64,000 bases of DNA, from NCBI GenBank assembly GCA_903844635.1, contig CAIMUF010000004.1, positions 1-64,000 of the forward strand. Reading direction: 5' to 3'. Positions 16,396-24,789 of the stretch are shown here, piece after piece. A program made the position numbers and the translations under genes. The stretch is from an uncultured Sulfuricurvum sp. GTDB taxonomy: Bacteria > Campylobacterota > Campylobacteria > Campylobacterales > Sulfurimonadaceae. Position 1 is the first letter of the stretch, and each line of letters starts with the position of its first letter. The notes beneath the pieces were generated by a model, which was given only the letters and a program-made list of their open reading frames with translations, made no database searches and was not told where the DNA came from.

Positions 16396-16842
16396 TTACG
16401 TTGTCAATGTTTTTTTATTAGCATCTAATATTTGTGGAATACTCCAAAAAATTACGATAAATTCTAAAACTATACCAACCAACACAAATGTATGAAACGA
16501 GTAATCAACTAAAAATTGTATACCAATGTCAATGTAAAAAACAAAAGCAGTTATAAAGAATCCTGCTGTTGTATTTAAGTCTGGTGTTCCTGGTAGAATT
16601 GGTGTTGAATCAATGTGTTTTGTTGCGGATGAACAAAGTAGGATATTTAGAGCAGCTGTAGGGAGAGTCGCTCCAATGGATAGAAGAATTAATTTTGATA
16701 GATCTAATTCTTTATATAATGCTGGGTCAGCAATAAATATTTCCAGCATAACAGGACCGATTAGAGCAAGAAAAGCGATTGCACCGAAGGCAAAGACTCT
16801 AGCATCAGTTTTTCGAATTTGTTCGAGTAAATTGCTTTCCAT
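16396..16842 (-). CDS. Small multi-pass membrane protein, hypothetical
   Basis: A 148-residue protein with about four predicted TM segments (roughly 18-36, 48-68, 90-112 and 115-138) and a short charged N-terminus, MESNLLEQIRKTDARV. I do not recognise a family. It is bracketed by two related palindromes and unrelated genes, and its AT-rich codon use differs from the adjacent htpG gene; both suggest it was inserted as a cassette (inference). No catalytic motif is visible. Confidence 0.6.
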   Translation of the reverse strand: MESNLLEQIRKTDARVFAFGAIAFLALIGPVMLEIFIADPALYKELDLSKLILLSIGATLPTAALNILLCSSATKHIDSTPILPGTPDLNTTAGFFITAFVFYIDIGIQFLVDYSFHTFVLVGIVLEFIVIFWSIPQILDANKKTLTT

Positions 16843-16859
16843 CTTGATTCCTTGTTTTT

Positions 16860-16883
16860 CATTCCCACTCTCTTGAGTGAGAA
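16860..16883. repeat. REP-like palindrome, right copy
   Basis: CATTCCCACTC-TCTT-GAGTGAGAACG forms a hairpin with one C/A mismatch. Its outer ends match the element at 16343-16370. It sits between the start of the membrane-protein gene and the stop of htpG, so it may also serve as the 3' end of htpG mRNA. Confidence 0.5.
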
Positions 16884-16893
16884 CGCATAGACA

Positions 16894-18774
16894 TTACAGC
16901 GCTTTCGCCATAATACGGTTAAGACGTGCAATAAACCCTGCGGTATCCGCTAACGTTTCACCCTCATAGAGTTTTGCCTGATCGAGCAATACATGCGCCG
17001 CATCGTCGATGAGGTTCATGTCTGCGCTGTCGCTGAGTTTTTTGATCAACTCATGGTTTGGGTTGATTTGTAGGATTTGTTTTGGTGCTGGGATATCTCC
17101 GCCCATGTTGCCGAACTGTTTCATCATTTGCGCCATCATGTAGCCTGAGTCTTCTTTGTCGATTTTTAGACAGACGGCAGAATCGGTGAGATCGAAGGTT
17201 GTTTCGACTTTTGATACGTTTTCACCCAATGCGCTTTGAAGCTGAGTGATAAAGGATTCAAGTGTTTTTGCTGTCTCTTCGTGCTCTTTTTTCTCATCTT
17301 CGCTTTCTTCGAGAACCGCATCTGTAACGTTGATAAATTTGTATTCTTTGTACTCACTTACCATCGGGAATACGATTGTGTCGATCTCTTCGTTCAATAC
17401 TAGAACATCAATCCCTTTTGCTTTGAAACGCTCTAGACTTGGAGAGTTTTTGAGCATTTGGAGAGACATTTTTGCAGAGATGTAATAGATCTCTTTTTTC
17501 TCAGCGTCGACACCCTCTACGAAAGTGCTGAACATTACCGGCTCTGTAGAATTCAATGTATTAAGCTTGAGAAGTTCCAAGATTTTCTCACGGTTGCCCA
17601 TGTCGCTGTAAAGGCCCTCTTTGAGAACGTTGCCGAACTCTTTATAGAATGCACCGTATTTTTCAGTATCGTTCTCAGAGACTTTTGAAAGTTCTCCTAA
17701 TACTTTTTTGACCGATGCGTTTTTGATCTTCGCCATTACACGGTTGCTTTGGAGAATCTCACGGCTGACGTTCAACGGAAGATCAGCTGAGTCGATCACA
17801 CCGCGAAGGAAACGCAAGTAAGTTGGCATAAGCTCTTTTTCATCGTCGGTGATAAAGACACGGTTGATGTAGAGTTTGATACCGCTTTGGTAATCGACAC
17901 GGTACAAGTCCATCGGTGCTTTAGACGGTACATAGAAGAGGGTGGTATATTCTAACGCTCCCTCGGCTTTGTTGTGCATCCATAGCAATGGCTCAGATGA
18001 ATCGTGCGCAATGCTGGAGTAGAAGTCTTTGTACTCCTCTTCACTAATATCACCTTTGCTGATGGTCCACAGTGCGTTGGCTTTGTTCACTTGGACGTTT
18101 TTAGTTTCGTTGTGACCTTTTTCTTCGCCCTCAGCAGGTGCTACGTATTCCTCTTTGTCCATGAAGATCGGGAATGGGATATGGTTAGAGTATTTTTTGA
18201 TGATGCTCTCGATACGGTGAGTCTCTAGGAATTCGCTCTCATCATCTTTTAGGTGCATGATGATGCTTGTACCGTGAGTGTCACGTTCTGCCGGCTCTAG
18301 GTCATACTCAGACCCTGCCATTGAACTCCATTTGTAGGCTTGCTCTTCACCCGCTTTGCGAGAAATGACTTCGACTTTGTCCGCAACCATAAACGATGCA
18401 TAGAAACCGACACCGAACTGACCGATAAGATTGGAATCTTTTTTCTGATCGCCTGAGAGTTTTTCCAAGAACGCTTTGGTTCCTGATTTCGCGATGGTTC
18501 CGAGGTTCTCTACTAAATCTGCTTCGTTCATCCCGATACCGCTGTCAGAAATCGTGAGAGTTTTTGCTTCTTTATCGATAATGATGTCAACACGAGGATT
18601 AAATGAAATTCCTTTATAGGCGTCATCTGTCAGGACGAGCATGTTGAGTTTGTCGAGTGCATCGGAACTGTTAGAAACAAGTTCGCGAACAAAAATCTCT
18701 TTATTAGAATAAAGAGAGTGGATCATAAGATGTAAAATTTGTGAGACTTCAGTTTGAAATTGATGTTTTGCCAT
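16894..18774 (-). CDS. htpG: Molecular chaperone HtpG (Hsp90)
   Basis: A 626-residue Hsp90 protein, the usual bacterial length. The GHKL ATPase domain is clear: ELVSNSSDALDKL, ISDSGIGMN, GTIAKSGT and GQFGVGFYASFMVAD. The middle domain has the catalytic-loop segment DLPLNVSREILQSN and the C-terminal dimerisation domain ends in NRIMAKAL. It acts in the cytoplasm as an ATP-dependent folding chaperone. AAAGGAATTCATC precedes the ATG, and a well-spaced sigma70-type promoter lies upstream (18808-18836). No CIRCE or other obvious heat-shock operator is seen. Confidence 0.97.
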   Translation of the reverse strand: MAKHQFQTEVSQILHLMIHSLYSNKEIFVRELVSNSSDALDKLNMLVLTDDAYKGISFNPRVDIIIDKEAKTLTISDSGIGMNEADLVENLGTIAKSGTKAFLEKLSGDQKKDSNLIGQFGVGFYASFMVADKVEVISRKAGEEQAYKWSSMAGSEYDLEPAERDTHGTSIIMHLKDDESEFLETHRIESIIKKYSNHIPFPIFMDKEEYVAPAEGEEKGHNETKNVQVNKANALWTISKGDISEEEYKDFYSSIAHDSSEPLLWMHNKAEGALEYTTLFYVPSKAPMDLYRVDYQSGIKLYINRVFITDDEKELMPTYLRFLRGVIDSADLPLNVSREILQSNRVMAKIKNASVKKVLGELSKVSENDTEKYGAFYKEFGNVLKEGLYSDMGNREKILELLKLNTLNSTEPVMFSTFVEGVDAEKKEIYYISAKMSLQMLKNSPSLERFKAKGIDVLVLNEEIDTIVFPMVSEYKEYKFINVTDAVLEESEDEKKEHEETAKTLESFITQLQSALGENVSKVETTFDLTDSAVCLKIDKEDSGYMMAQMMKQFGNMGGDIPAPKQILQINPNHELIKKLSDSADMNLIDDAAHVLLDQAKLYEGETLADTAGFIARLNRIMAKAL

Positions 18775-18807
18775 GATGAATTCCTTTGGTTATTTTTATG
18801 TGGTGCG

Positions 18808-18836
18808 ATTTTAACGAAATTGGATTAATAATGCAA
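18808..18836 (-). promoter_or_regulatory. sigma70-type promoter of htpG
   Basis: On the minus strand TTGCAT (18836-18831) and TAAAAT (18813-18808) are separated by exactly 17 bases. The predicted start point is near 18801, leaving a leader of about 27 bases containing the SD. This is one of the best-spaced vegetative promoters in the window. Confidence 0.6.
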
Positions 18837-18881
18837 GAAGTATCAAATAAGTTTAGTGTATTTGACTAAAGTATTGGAAAT

Positions 18882-18972
18882 CGTCATTCCCGCGAAGGCG
18901 GGAATCCAGCTTTGCTTTTTTGGATGGATCCACGGGTCATACCCTATAGGGCACGTGAGCCCGAGGATGACG
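18882..18972. repeat. REP/MITE-like palindromic element of about 91 bp
   Basis: The element starts CGTCATTCC and ends GGATGACG, near-perfect terminal inverted repeats. Inside are a perfect hairpin ATTCCCGC-GAAG-GCGGGAAT (18886-18905) and a second palindromic part, CGGGTCA...CCCTATAGGG...TGAGCCCG. This left end is a sequence seen dispersed in many proteobacterial genomes, as far as I recall. It is more GC-rich than its surroundings, has no ORF and lies between the htpG promoter and the truA stop codon. Confidence 0.7.
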
Positions 18973-18978
18973 GAGCAA

Positions 18979-19707
18979 TTAGTATTTTATGTGTGTAAGG
19001 TAGAGACCATTATGTGCAGCGATGTCGGTGGAGTGGCGTTTGATGCAGTTTAGCTGTTCGAGTAACTGCTCTTTGGTTGATTTACCGGATGATATGCGGA
19101 GTAAAAATCCGACCATAAGACGGATTTGAGAGCGTAAAAAACCACTTCCCTCAAAACAGAGAATGAGATGCCCTTTGTGAGTGTAGGCGTAAGCACGATA
19201 GATGATACGGGTGAAATGCTCTAAATCATTTCCACTTTTTTTAAAGAATTCAAAATTATGGGTTCCCTCAAAAAGTTTAATAGCATCAATGATAGCTTCA
19301 GAGTTGAGAGAAGGGACGAAGGTGACGAAGCTGTCCGCAAAAGGATTGGTGTGACCTTCTTTGATAATGTAACGATAAACACGCTTACGCGCTGTGTAAC
19401 GAGCATGAAATTCGTTATCAACAAACTCGATGCGTCCAATTCGGATAGAAGAGGGGAGCTGCATGTTAAGCATATCTTTGAGACGTCGCAAATCGTTCCA
19501 GTACAGTGGTAAATCAAGATGCATGACTTGGTGTGTAGCGTGAACGCCACGATCGGTTCTTCCTGAACCTTTTGGGAGGGTATGGATCTGCAATCGCCGT
19601 AATGCAATGATGAGGGTTCCAATGACGGTATTCGTCGTATCAGGTTGTTGTTGTGACCCCATAAACGCCGAACCGTTGTAGCTCATGGTGATTTTGACAC
19701 GATTCAA
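18979..19707 (-). CDS. truA: tRNA pseudouridine(38-40) synthase
   Basis: A 242-residue TruA protein. The catalytic Asp lies in GSGRTDRGVHATHQVMH; other family motifs are KMTMSYNGSAFMG-like N-terminal sequence (ITMSYNGSAFMGSQQQP), RYTARKRVYRY and FEGSGFLRSQIRLMVG. It isomerises uridines 38-40 in the anticodon stem-loop of tRNAs in the cytoplasm. It overlaps the upstream permease gene by 4 bases and is the last gene of the truA-lptG-pilD-uppS-coaBC-glmU string. Confidence 0.96.
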   Translation of the reverse strand: MNRVKITMSYNGSAFMGSQQQPDTTNTVIGTLIIALRRLQIHTLPKGSGRTDRGVHATHQVMHLDLPLYWNDLRRLKDMLNMQLPSSIRIGRIEFVDNEFHARYTARKRVYRYIIKEGHTNPFADSFVTFVPSLNSEAIIDAIKLFEGTHNFEFFKKSGNDLEHFTRIIYRAYAYTHKGHLILCFEGSGFLRSQIRLMVGFLLRISSGKSTKEQLLEQLNCIKRHSTDIAAHNGLYLTHIKY

Positions 19708-20729
19708 AAGCGATTACCTACAAGTCGTTTATAGATCAAATAAGTTCCAATTAGCCAACTAAGAGTTACTGCCCAAATAGCGTGGAATCCAAGAGCCTGT
19801 TGTGCAATGATTGCACAGGAATAAAAAATGATTATAGAAATAAAAAGCCATAAATAAATCCAACGTTTTTGGTGACGTGCGTGAACAACACCAAGTGCAA
19901 CGATTAAAAAAAGTGAGAGGGTAGGGAGTAAGCTCAAAAGAGCATTGGTAATGAGCAGACGTGTTCGAAATTTTTGATCGGTTGGTGATGCTGTCCAATA
20001 CTCTAGCGTATTGGTATAAAAGTTACTGTCGCTTTTTATGACATCGTTTATCGTGAGATGTTTATAGTTCATCCGTTTGAGATTTTCATCTTTATAGGTG
20101 TAACCTTCACCATCACTGAGACGGAGCTGTAGATTGCCATGCGCATTAAGAAGCTCAGCCGTATGGGCTACCAAAAGAACTTCTTCTTTGAGATCTTTGT
20201 TAAATAAGACTACGTCTCCATAGGCTCGAGTATTGGTATCGCTTTTGTTGATAAAGAGCATCCAGTCACCAAAATTATGACCAAATTCGGAAGCCGTTAG
20301 ATTGAATTTTGCTTCTGCTTTTTTTTGAGATAAGAAATTTTTACTCATTGAATTGACATAGGGAGTAACGATCAGATAATCAACGAATAAAAGGATTGTC
20401 AGCAAAAAGGCAGGAAGAGCCAATATCCGTACTAAAAATACTGGGGAAATTCCCAGTGAAAAGACGACTACCATTTCATTATCATTGGAGAGTCGATACA
20501 GAGTAAGAGCACTTGCTACTACGAAGGCAATAGATAGGGTATAGAACAACAGCTCGGGTAAAACGAAGAGATAAAGTTTCCCCATTTCACCAATATTAAG
20601 CTGAATAATTGCCGTATAGGTAGCCAGTTTTATCATAAAAATAACCGATGCAATAGTAAACAAGGGTATAAATATGGAGAAAAAAAGTACGTTTAGGTGA
20701 GAAAAAATATAATGTCGTAATTTACCCAT
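19704..20729 (-). CDS. LptF/LptG (YjgP/YjgQ) family permease
   Basis: A membrane protein with three N-terminal TM segments, a large periplasmic domain (about residues 120-255, rich in beta strands) and three C-terminal TM segments, the topology of LptF/LptG. SNDNEMVVVFSLGISP matches the coupling-helix region that contacts the LptB ATPase. LptFG extract LPS from the inner membrane. I moved the start from 20765 to ATG 20729 (MGKLRHYIFSH, 341 aa), which leaves an 8-base overlap with the prepilin peptidase gene. Whether it is LptF or LptG cannot be decided here. Confidence 0.85.
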   Translation of the reverse strand: MGKLRHYIFSHLNVLFFSIFIPLFTIASVIFMIKLATYTAIIQLNIGEMGKLYLFVLPELLFYTLSIAFVVASALTLYRLSNDNEMVVVFSLGISPVFLVRILALPAFLLTILLFVDYLIVTPYVNSMSKNFLSQKKAEAKFNLTASEFGHNFGDWMLFINKSDTNTRAYGDVVLFNKDLKEEVLLVAHTAELLNAHGNLQLRLSDGEGYTYKDENLKRMNYKHLTINDVIKSDSNFYTNTLEYWTASPTDQKFRTRLLITNALLSLLPTLSLFLIVALGVVHARHQKRWIYLWLFISIIIFYSCAIIAQQALGFHAIWAVTLSWLIGTYLIYKRLVGNRF

Positions 20730-21471
20730 ATAAACCTGCCATATAGACTGATACATAGGTATCAAGCATAAGTACTATCCAAGTTGCCATGGCTAAAAAA
20801 GGGATAAAAGGGAGCTGCTTTGAGTCTTCATCATCGCTTTGTGTCAGTAGTAATGCAGGAAGCGCTAAGAGTGCAGAGAGAAAAATAGCAACAAGAGCTA
20901 GCTGGATTCCAAGTACAGCACCCATCGTTGCAGCAATCATAATGTCGGCTTCTCCCATCGCCTCTTTTTTAAGCGCGTAGGAGAGATAAAAACGCAACAA
21001 GGTAAATCCGCCTGCAAACAGTAGTGCGTTAGTAAAGTTATAGCCTAATTGTCCCAAGGAGGTTGCACTCAAAATAGCAAAGGTGAGGGCTGCGAGGTTA
21101 AGACTATCAGGAACCATTTTGTAATAAAAATCGATAACAGAGAGCGAGAGTAAAAGGGTAAAAACAAGCGCTATTCCAAATGAGTGGAGGTTTATTCCAA
21201 GTTTCATGGCAGTGAAGAGAAAAATAAAGGCGCTTAAAATTTCAATAATAGGATATTGTACCGATATTTTAGCACTGCAAAAACTGCATTTTCCGCGTAA
21301 GAATAGCCATGAAAAAATGGGGACATTATGCCATACGCGTAATGGGGTATTACAGCTCATACAATGTGATGCTGGGAAAGAGACACTTTCATCACGGGGT
21401 GTTCTTACAATCAAAACATTCATAAATGAACCGATTGCTGCTCCTAAAATAAAGACTAATAGCCATTCCAT
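20722..21471 (-). CDS. pilD: Prepilin peptidase / type 4 leader peptidase
   Basis: A 249-residue polytopic inner-membrane aspartic protease. The N-terminal domain has GSFMNVLIVRTP and two zinc CxxC pairs (CMSCNTPL and CSFCSAKI). The catalytic aspartates lie in SVIDFYYKMVPD and GEADIMIAATMG (the GxGD-type motif as GEAD). It cleaves and N-methylates type IV pilin-like or pseudopilin precursors. No pilus genes are in this window. It directly abuts uppS (shared base at 21471). Confidence 0.92.
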   Translation of the reverse strand: MEWLLVFILGAAIGSFMNVLIVRTPRDESVSFPASHCMSCNTPLRVWHNVPIFSWLFLRGKCSFCSAKISVQYPIIEILSAFIFLFTAMKLGINLHSFGIALVFTLLLSLSVIDFYYKMVPDSLNLAALTFAILSATSLGQLGYNFTNALLFAGGFTLLRFYLSYALKKEAMGEADIMIAATMGAVLGIQLALVAIFLSALLALPALLLTQSDDEDSKQLPFIPFLAMATWIVLMLDTYVSVYMAGLYG

Positions 21472-22151
21472 TAATTTACCCCTCCAAATCGTCGTTCAAC
21501 TTTTTTAAATTGTGAAATAATTTTTTCTAACTCATCAATATTGAATTCTGGCCACAAAGTATCGGTAAAAAAAAGCTCTGCATAGGCACTTTGCCACAGT
21601 AAAAAATTAGAAATGCGGTGATCTCCTCCAGTACGTATAAGCAAATCAACATCACTGGAAGTATCAAGGGCATTATTGAGTGATTGGGCAGTAATTGGAA
21701 TTTGATTCGCATTGAGTTTATTTACTGTACGAAGTATTTCATCGCGTCCGCCATAATTGAGAGCAAGGCTTTGAATAAGTCCTGTGCAATGTGCGGTTGC
21801 GTCGTAAACAGTTTGGATGGTTTTTTGCAGGGAGGATGAAAATACAGATAGATCACCGATAGGTTCAAAACGAATATTGTTATCCAAATAAGTTGGAAGT
21901 TCACATTTGAGATATTTTTCGAGCAGTTTCATCAAAAATTCGACTTCCAGTTTTGGACGCTTCCAGTTTTCGGTACTGAATGCGTAGAGAGTGAGTCGTT
22001 GAATCTCAGAGTTTCCTGCGCAATAGGTGGTAATCAGTCGAACAATTTCAGACCCTTTTTCATGTCCAAAAGTACGGTTTTTCCCTTGAACCTCAGCCCA
22101 TCTTCCGTTGCCGTCCATGATGATCGCGATGTGCGAGGGAAGATTATTCAT
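21471..22151 (-). CDS. uppS: Undecaprenyl diphosphate synthase
   Basis: A 226-residue cis-prenyltransferase. The motifs are IAIIMDGNGRWA with catalytic Asp, FGHEKGSEIVR, LYAFSTENWKRP and DLLIRTGGDHRISNFLLWQ. It condenses IPP onto farnesyl diphosphate to form the C55 carrier lipid precursor for peptidoglycan and other envelope polymers. It overlaps coaBC by 4 bases upstream and prepilin peptidase by one base downstream. Confidence 0.97.
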   Translation of the reverse strand: MNNLPSHIAIIMDGNGRWAEVQGKNRTFGHEKGSEIVRLITTYCAGNSEIQRLTLYAFSTENWKRPKLEVEFLMKLLEKYLKCELPTYLDNNIRFEPIGDLSVFSSSLQKTIQTVYDATAHCTGLIQSLALNYGGRDEILRTVNKLNANQIPITAQSLNNALDTSSDVDLLIRTGGDHRISNFLLWQSAYAELFFTDTLWPEFNIDELEKIISQFKKVERRFGGVN

Positions 22152-23419
22152 AAAATGGAGGCTTGATCGAGAAGTTGGAGAGAGAGGGAAAGCTTATCGT
22201 TTGTCGGTAATGAGTACGTTGAGTTAGCCGTGATGAAATCAATAGCATTGGACTCACTGCCAAAAGGATTTTTATCGTTGATAATATTGAGACAAACCGC
22301 ATCAACATTTTTAGACGTTAAAAGATTTTTGGCATTTATATACGCAGTTGAAGGGTCAGTTTCGGCTTTGAATGCGACGGTTTTAATCCCCTCTTTAGAG
22401 CATGAAGCAAGTAAATCGATATTTTGCTTCATTGGGATATTCCACGTGTCACCTAACATCTCTTTTTTGAGCTTTCCATTTTGAGGATGGAGTGGGATGT
22501 AATCACTGACTGCAGCTGCCATAAAGAGAAACGGCTCTTTTTGAATTAATCCGATTGGTTCATCGTGGATAAGAGAAGGCTTGGAAAGTTTTCCTTTTTT
22601 TGCGATACGGATGGAATCGTTGAGGTATTCACCCATTTCATCCGAACTTTCGACATCGATCGTATGAATTCCCAAAGGTAAATCATTCTCAAATCGAGTT
22701 GCGATGAGGTTTACATCTGCACCGCGTAAAAAAAGTGCGGTTGCGAGTGAAGAGGCCATTTTACCACTGGAGCGATTACTGACGGTTCGAACATCATCGA
22801 GCTTTTCTATCGTACCGCCACCGGTAACAATGACACGACGATCCGCCCAAAAATCATTTTTGAGCAAAATACGTGCTGTATTCCAAAAAATTTCTATGGG
22901 CTCAGCCATAGCACCATCTCCTACCGTTTCACAGGCCAGTTCTTTGGTTTGGGTCGAAACACTGTCATAGTTTGCAATGGCGAGCATTTTCATGGAGGCT
23001 TGAATCATCGGATTTTGGATCATATGCGTATTGGCAGAAGGGGCAAGTAGTTTTACACCGCTAAAGGCAAGGGCACATTGAGTGAGGATGGTATCCGCAA
23101 TCCCGTTGGCGAGTTTGGCAATAGTGTTGGCAGTTGCGGGAGCGATGACCATGATATCTGAGCTTTGAGAGAGTTGGATGTGGTTGAAATTATCTCCTGC
23201 CCACGACTCGTTGGTATCATCAAGGACACGGCTTTTACTTAGGGCTTCAAAGCTTAGAGGTGCAATAAATTTTTTAGCAGAGGGAGTTATGACGACACTG
23301 ACTTCCGCTCCGGCTTTGATGTAAAGGCGCAGTAATTCTAGCGATTTATAGGCAGCGATAGAACCTGTGACACCGAGGAGAATTTTTTTGCCCTTTAGGA
23401 GATTAGAAGGAATTAGCAC
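22148..23419 (-). CDS. coaBC: Bifunctional phosphopantothenoylcysteine decarboxylase / phosphopantothenate-cysteine ligase
   Basis: A 423-residue fused CoaBC. The N-terminal CoaC flavoprotein domain shows LLGVTGSIAAYKSLEL, the active-site His in NFNHIQLS, APATANTIAKLANGIAD, NTHMIQNPM and the catalytic Cys in ACETVGDGAMAEP. The C-terminal CoaB domain has VIVTGGGTIEKLDDVR, NRSSGKMASSLA and KKEMLGDTW. It makes 4'-phosphopantetheine from phosphopantothenate in CoA synthesis. It overlaps glmU by 7 bases and uppS by 4 bases. Confidence 0.96.
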   Translation of the reverse strand: MLIPSNLLKGKKILLGVTGSIAAYKSLELLRLYIKAGAEVSVVITPSAKKFIAPLSFEALSKSRVLDDTNESWAGDNFNHIQLSQSSDIMVIAPATANTIAKLANGIADTILTQCALAFSGVKLLAPSANTHMIQNPMIQASMKMLAIANYDSVSTQTKELACETVGDGAMAEPIEIFWNTARILLKNDFWADRRVIVTGGGTIEKLDDVRTVSNRSSGKMASSLATALFLRGADVNLIATRFENDLPLGIHTIDVESSDEMGEYLNDSIRIAKKGKLSKPSLIHDEPIGLIQKEPFLFMAAAVSDYIPLHPQNGKLKKEMLGDTWNIPMKQNIDLLASCSKEGIKTVAFKAETDPSTAYINAKNLLTSKNVDAVCLNIINDKNPFGSESNAIDFITANSTYSLPTNDKLSLSLQLLDQASIL

Positions 23420-24723
23420 GCCATACCTTTACCGAAAAATTTGGTGAAAAAGCCGGCGATTTTTCGGATCGGGGTGCGACTTAGAATGAGGATATCACTT
23501 TCATATGTCCCTGAAGTGACGGTTGTTCCTGCTGCGATCATTACGTTATCCGCAATCTCCACGGGAGCTACGAGCTGGGTATCACTACCCACAAAAACGT
23601 TTTTACCGATAATAGTTTGGTACTTATTGACTCCATCGTAATTGCAGGTAATGGTTCCTGCACCGATATTGCTTCCCTCACCGATGGTTGCATCACCGAG
23701 ATAACTCAGGTGCCCCGCTTTTACCCCTGTGAGAATTGATTTTTTTACTTCTACAAAATTACCTATATGTGTCCCTTCAATAACACTTAGGGGACGAACA
23801 TGGGCCATAGGTCCTACGTCAGAGTTTCGAATAACACTCTCTTCAATAACACTGTGGGCTTTGATATGGGAATTTGAGATAAGGGTATTTCCGCACAGAC
23901 GTACACCATTTTCGATAATACATTCTCCCTCAAACTTGACTCCCTCTTCGATATAGATGGTGTGAGGCAGTTGCATAATAACTCCACTGTCCATCCAGTC
24001 GCGACGGATACGATCCATCATAATCATTTCAGAAGAGCTAAGATCGTTTTTGGAATTGACCCCTTTGAACTCTGTTTCATGAACGAAAAGTGGAGTGATA
24101 GTGAGATTGTCAGCTCGCGCAAGAGCAATAATGTCGGTGAGGTAATATTCACTTTGTGCATTAGCATTGGATAGAGAAGGAAGATAAGTCTGCAAAACAT
24201 GATGTTTAAAGGCATACACACCAGCATTGACACTTTGAACACTCTTTTCTTCATGGGAAGCATCTTTTTCTTCGACTATACGGAGAACATTGCCGCCTTC
24301 GATGATAACACGCCCATAACCACTTGGATTTTCGAGAGCGATAACCGACATAACGATGTCACTTGGATTGTTCATAAATGCATCGATAGACGCTTTAGTG
24401 ATCAGTGGCATATCACCATTTAGGACTAAAACATCATCGTATTTGGGCTTTACTTTCATCATCGCTCCACCTGTACCTGGGAAATTTTCGGTATCTTGGG
24501 TGACGAATGTCAGTCCGTCGAAATGTTTTTCCATAGCGCGTATAACGGCATCTTTTTGATGAGCCACAACGACGATAACATCATCGGTAATTTCACGTGC
24601 AGCTTTGATACTATAGTAAAGCATCTCACGACCGCAAATCTCATGGAGTACTTTCGCCTTGGCTGATTTCATCCGGCTACCTTTTCCGGCAGCGAGAATA
24701 ACGATGGAAAGAGGGCTGGACAT
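23413..24723 (-). CDS. glmU: Bifunctional GlmU: GlcNAc-1-P uridyltransferase / glucosamine-1-P acetyltransferase
   Basis: From ATG 24723 the protein has 436 residues. The N-terminal pyrophosphorylase domain starts VILAAGKGSRMKS and contains VLNGDMPLI and GYGRVIIEGG; the C-terminal left-handed beta-helix has hexapeptide repeats and GAGTITCNYDGVNKYQT, the acetyltransferase active-site region. It makes UDP-GlcNAc, the precursor of peptidoglycan, LPS and the PNAG made by the pga genes in this window. I chose 24723 over 24750 because AGGAGCATCT precedes it. A TAAAAT -10 box lies on the minus strand at 24754-24759. Confidence 0.96.
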   Translation of the reverse strand: MSSPLSIVILAAGKGSRMKSAKAKVLHEICGREMLYYSIKAAREITDDVIVVVAHQKDAVIRAMEKHFDGLTFVTQDTENFPGTGGAMMKVKPKYDDVLVLNGDMPLITKASIDAFMNNPSDIVMSVIALENPSGYGRVIIEGGNVLRIVEEKDASHEEKSVQSVNAGVYAFKHHVLQTYLPSLSNANAQSEYYLTDIIALARADNLTITPLFVHETEFKGVNSKNDLSSSEMIMMDRIRRDWMDSGVIMQLPHTIYIEEGVKFEGECIIENGVRLCGNTLISNSHIKAHSVIEESVIRNSDVGPMAHVRPLSVIEGTHIGNFVEVKKSILTGVKAGHLSYLGDATIGEGSNIGAGTITCNYDGVNKYQTIIGKNVFVGSDTQLVAPVEIADNVMIAAGTTVTSGTYESDILILSRTPIRKIAGFFTKFFGKGMAC

Positions 24724-24789
24724 AGATGCTCCTGAGTAATAAATAATCATGTGATTTTATCAGAATTAATCGAGAATAGCCCTTAGTCT

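Noticed and set aside
22704-22970. Plus-strand ORF of 88 aa opposite coaBC
   Set aside because: It is a shadow ORF antisense to a strongly conserved gene and has low-complexity sequence.
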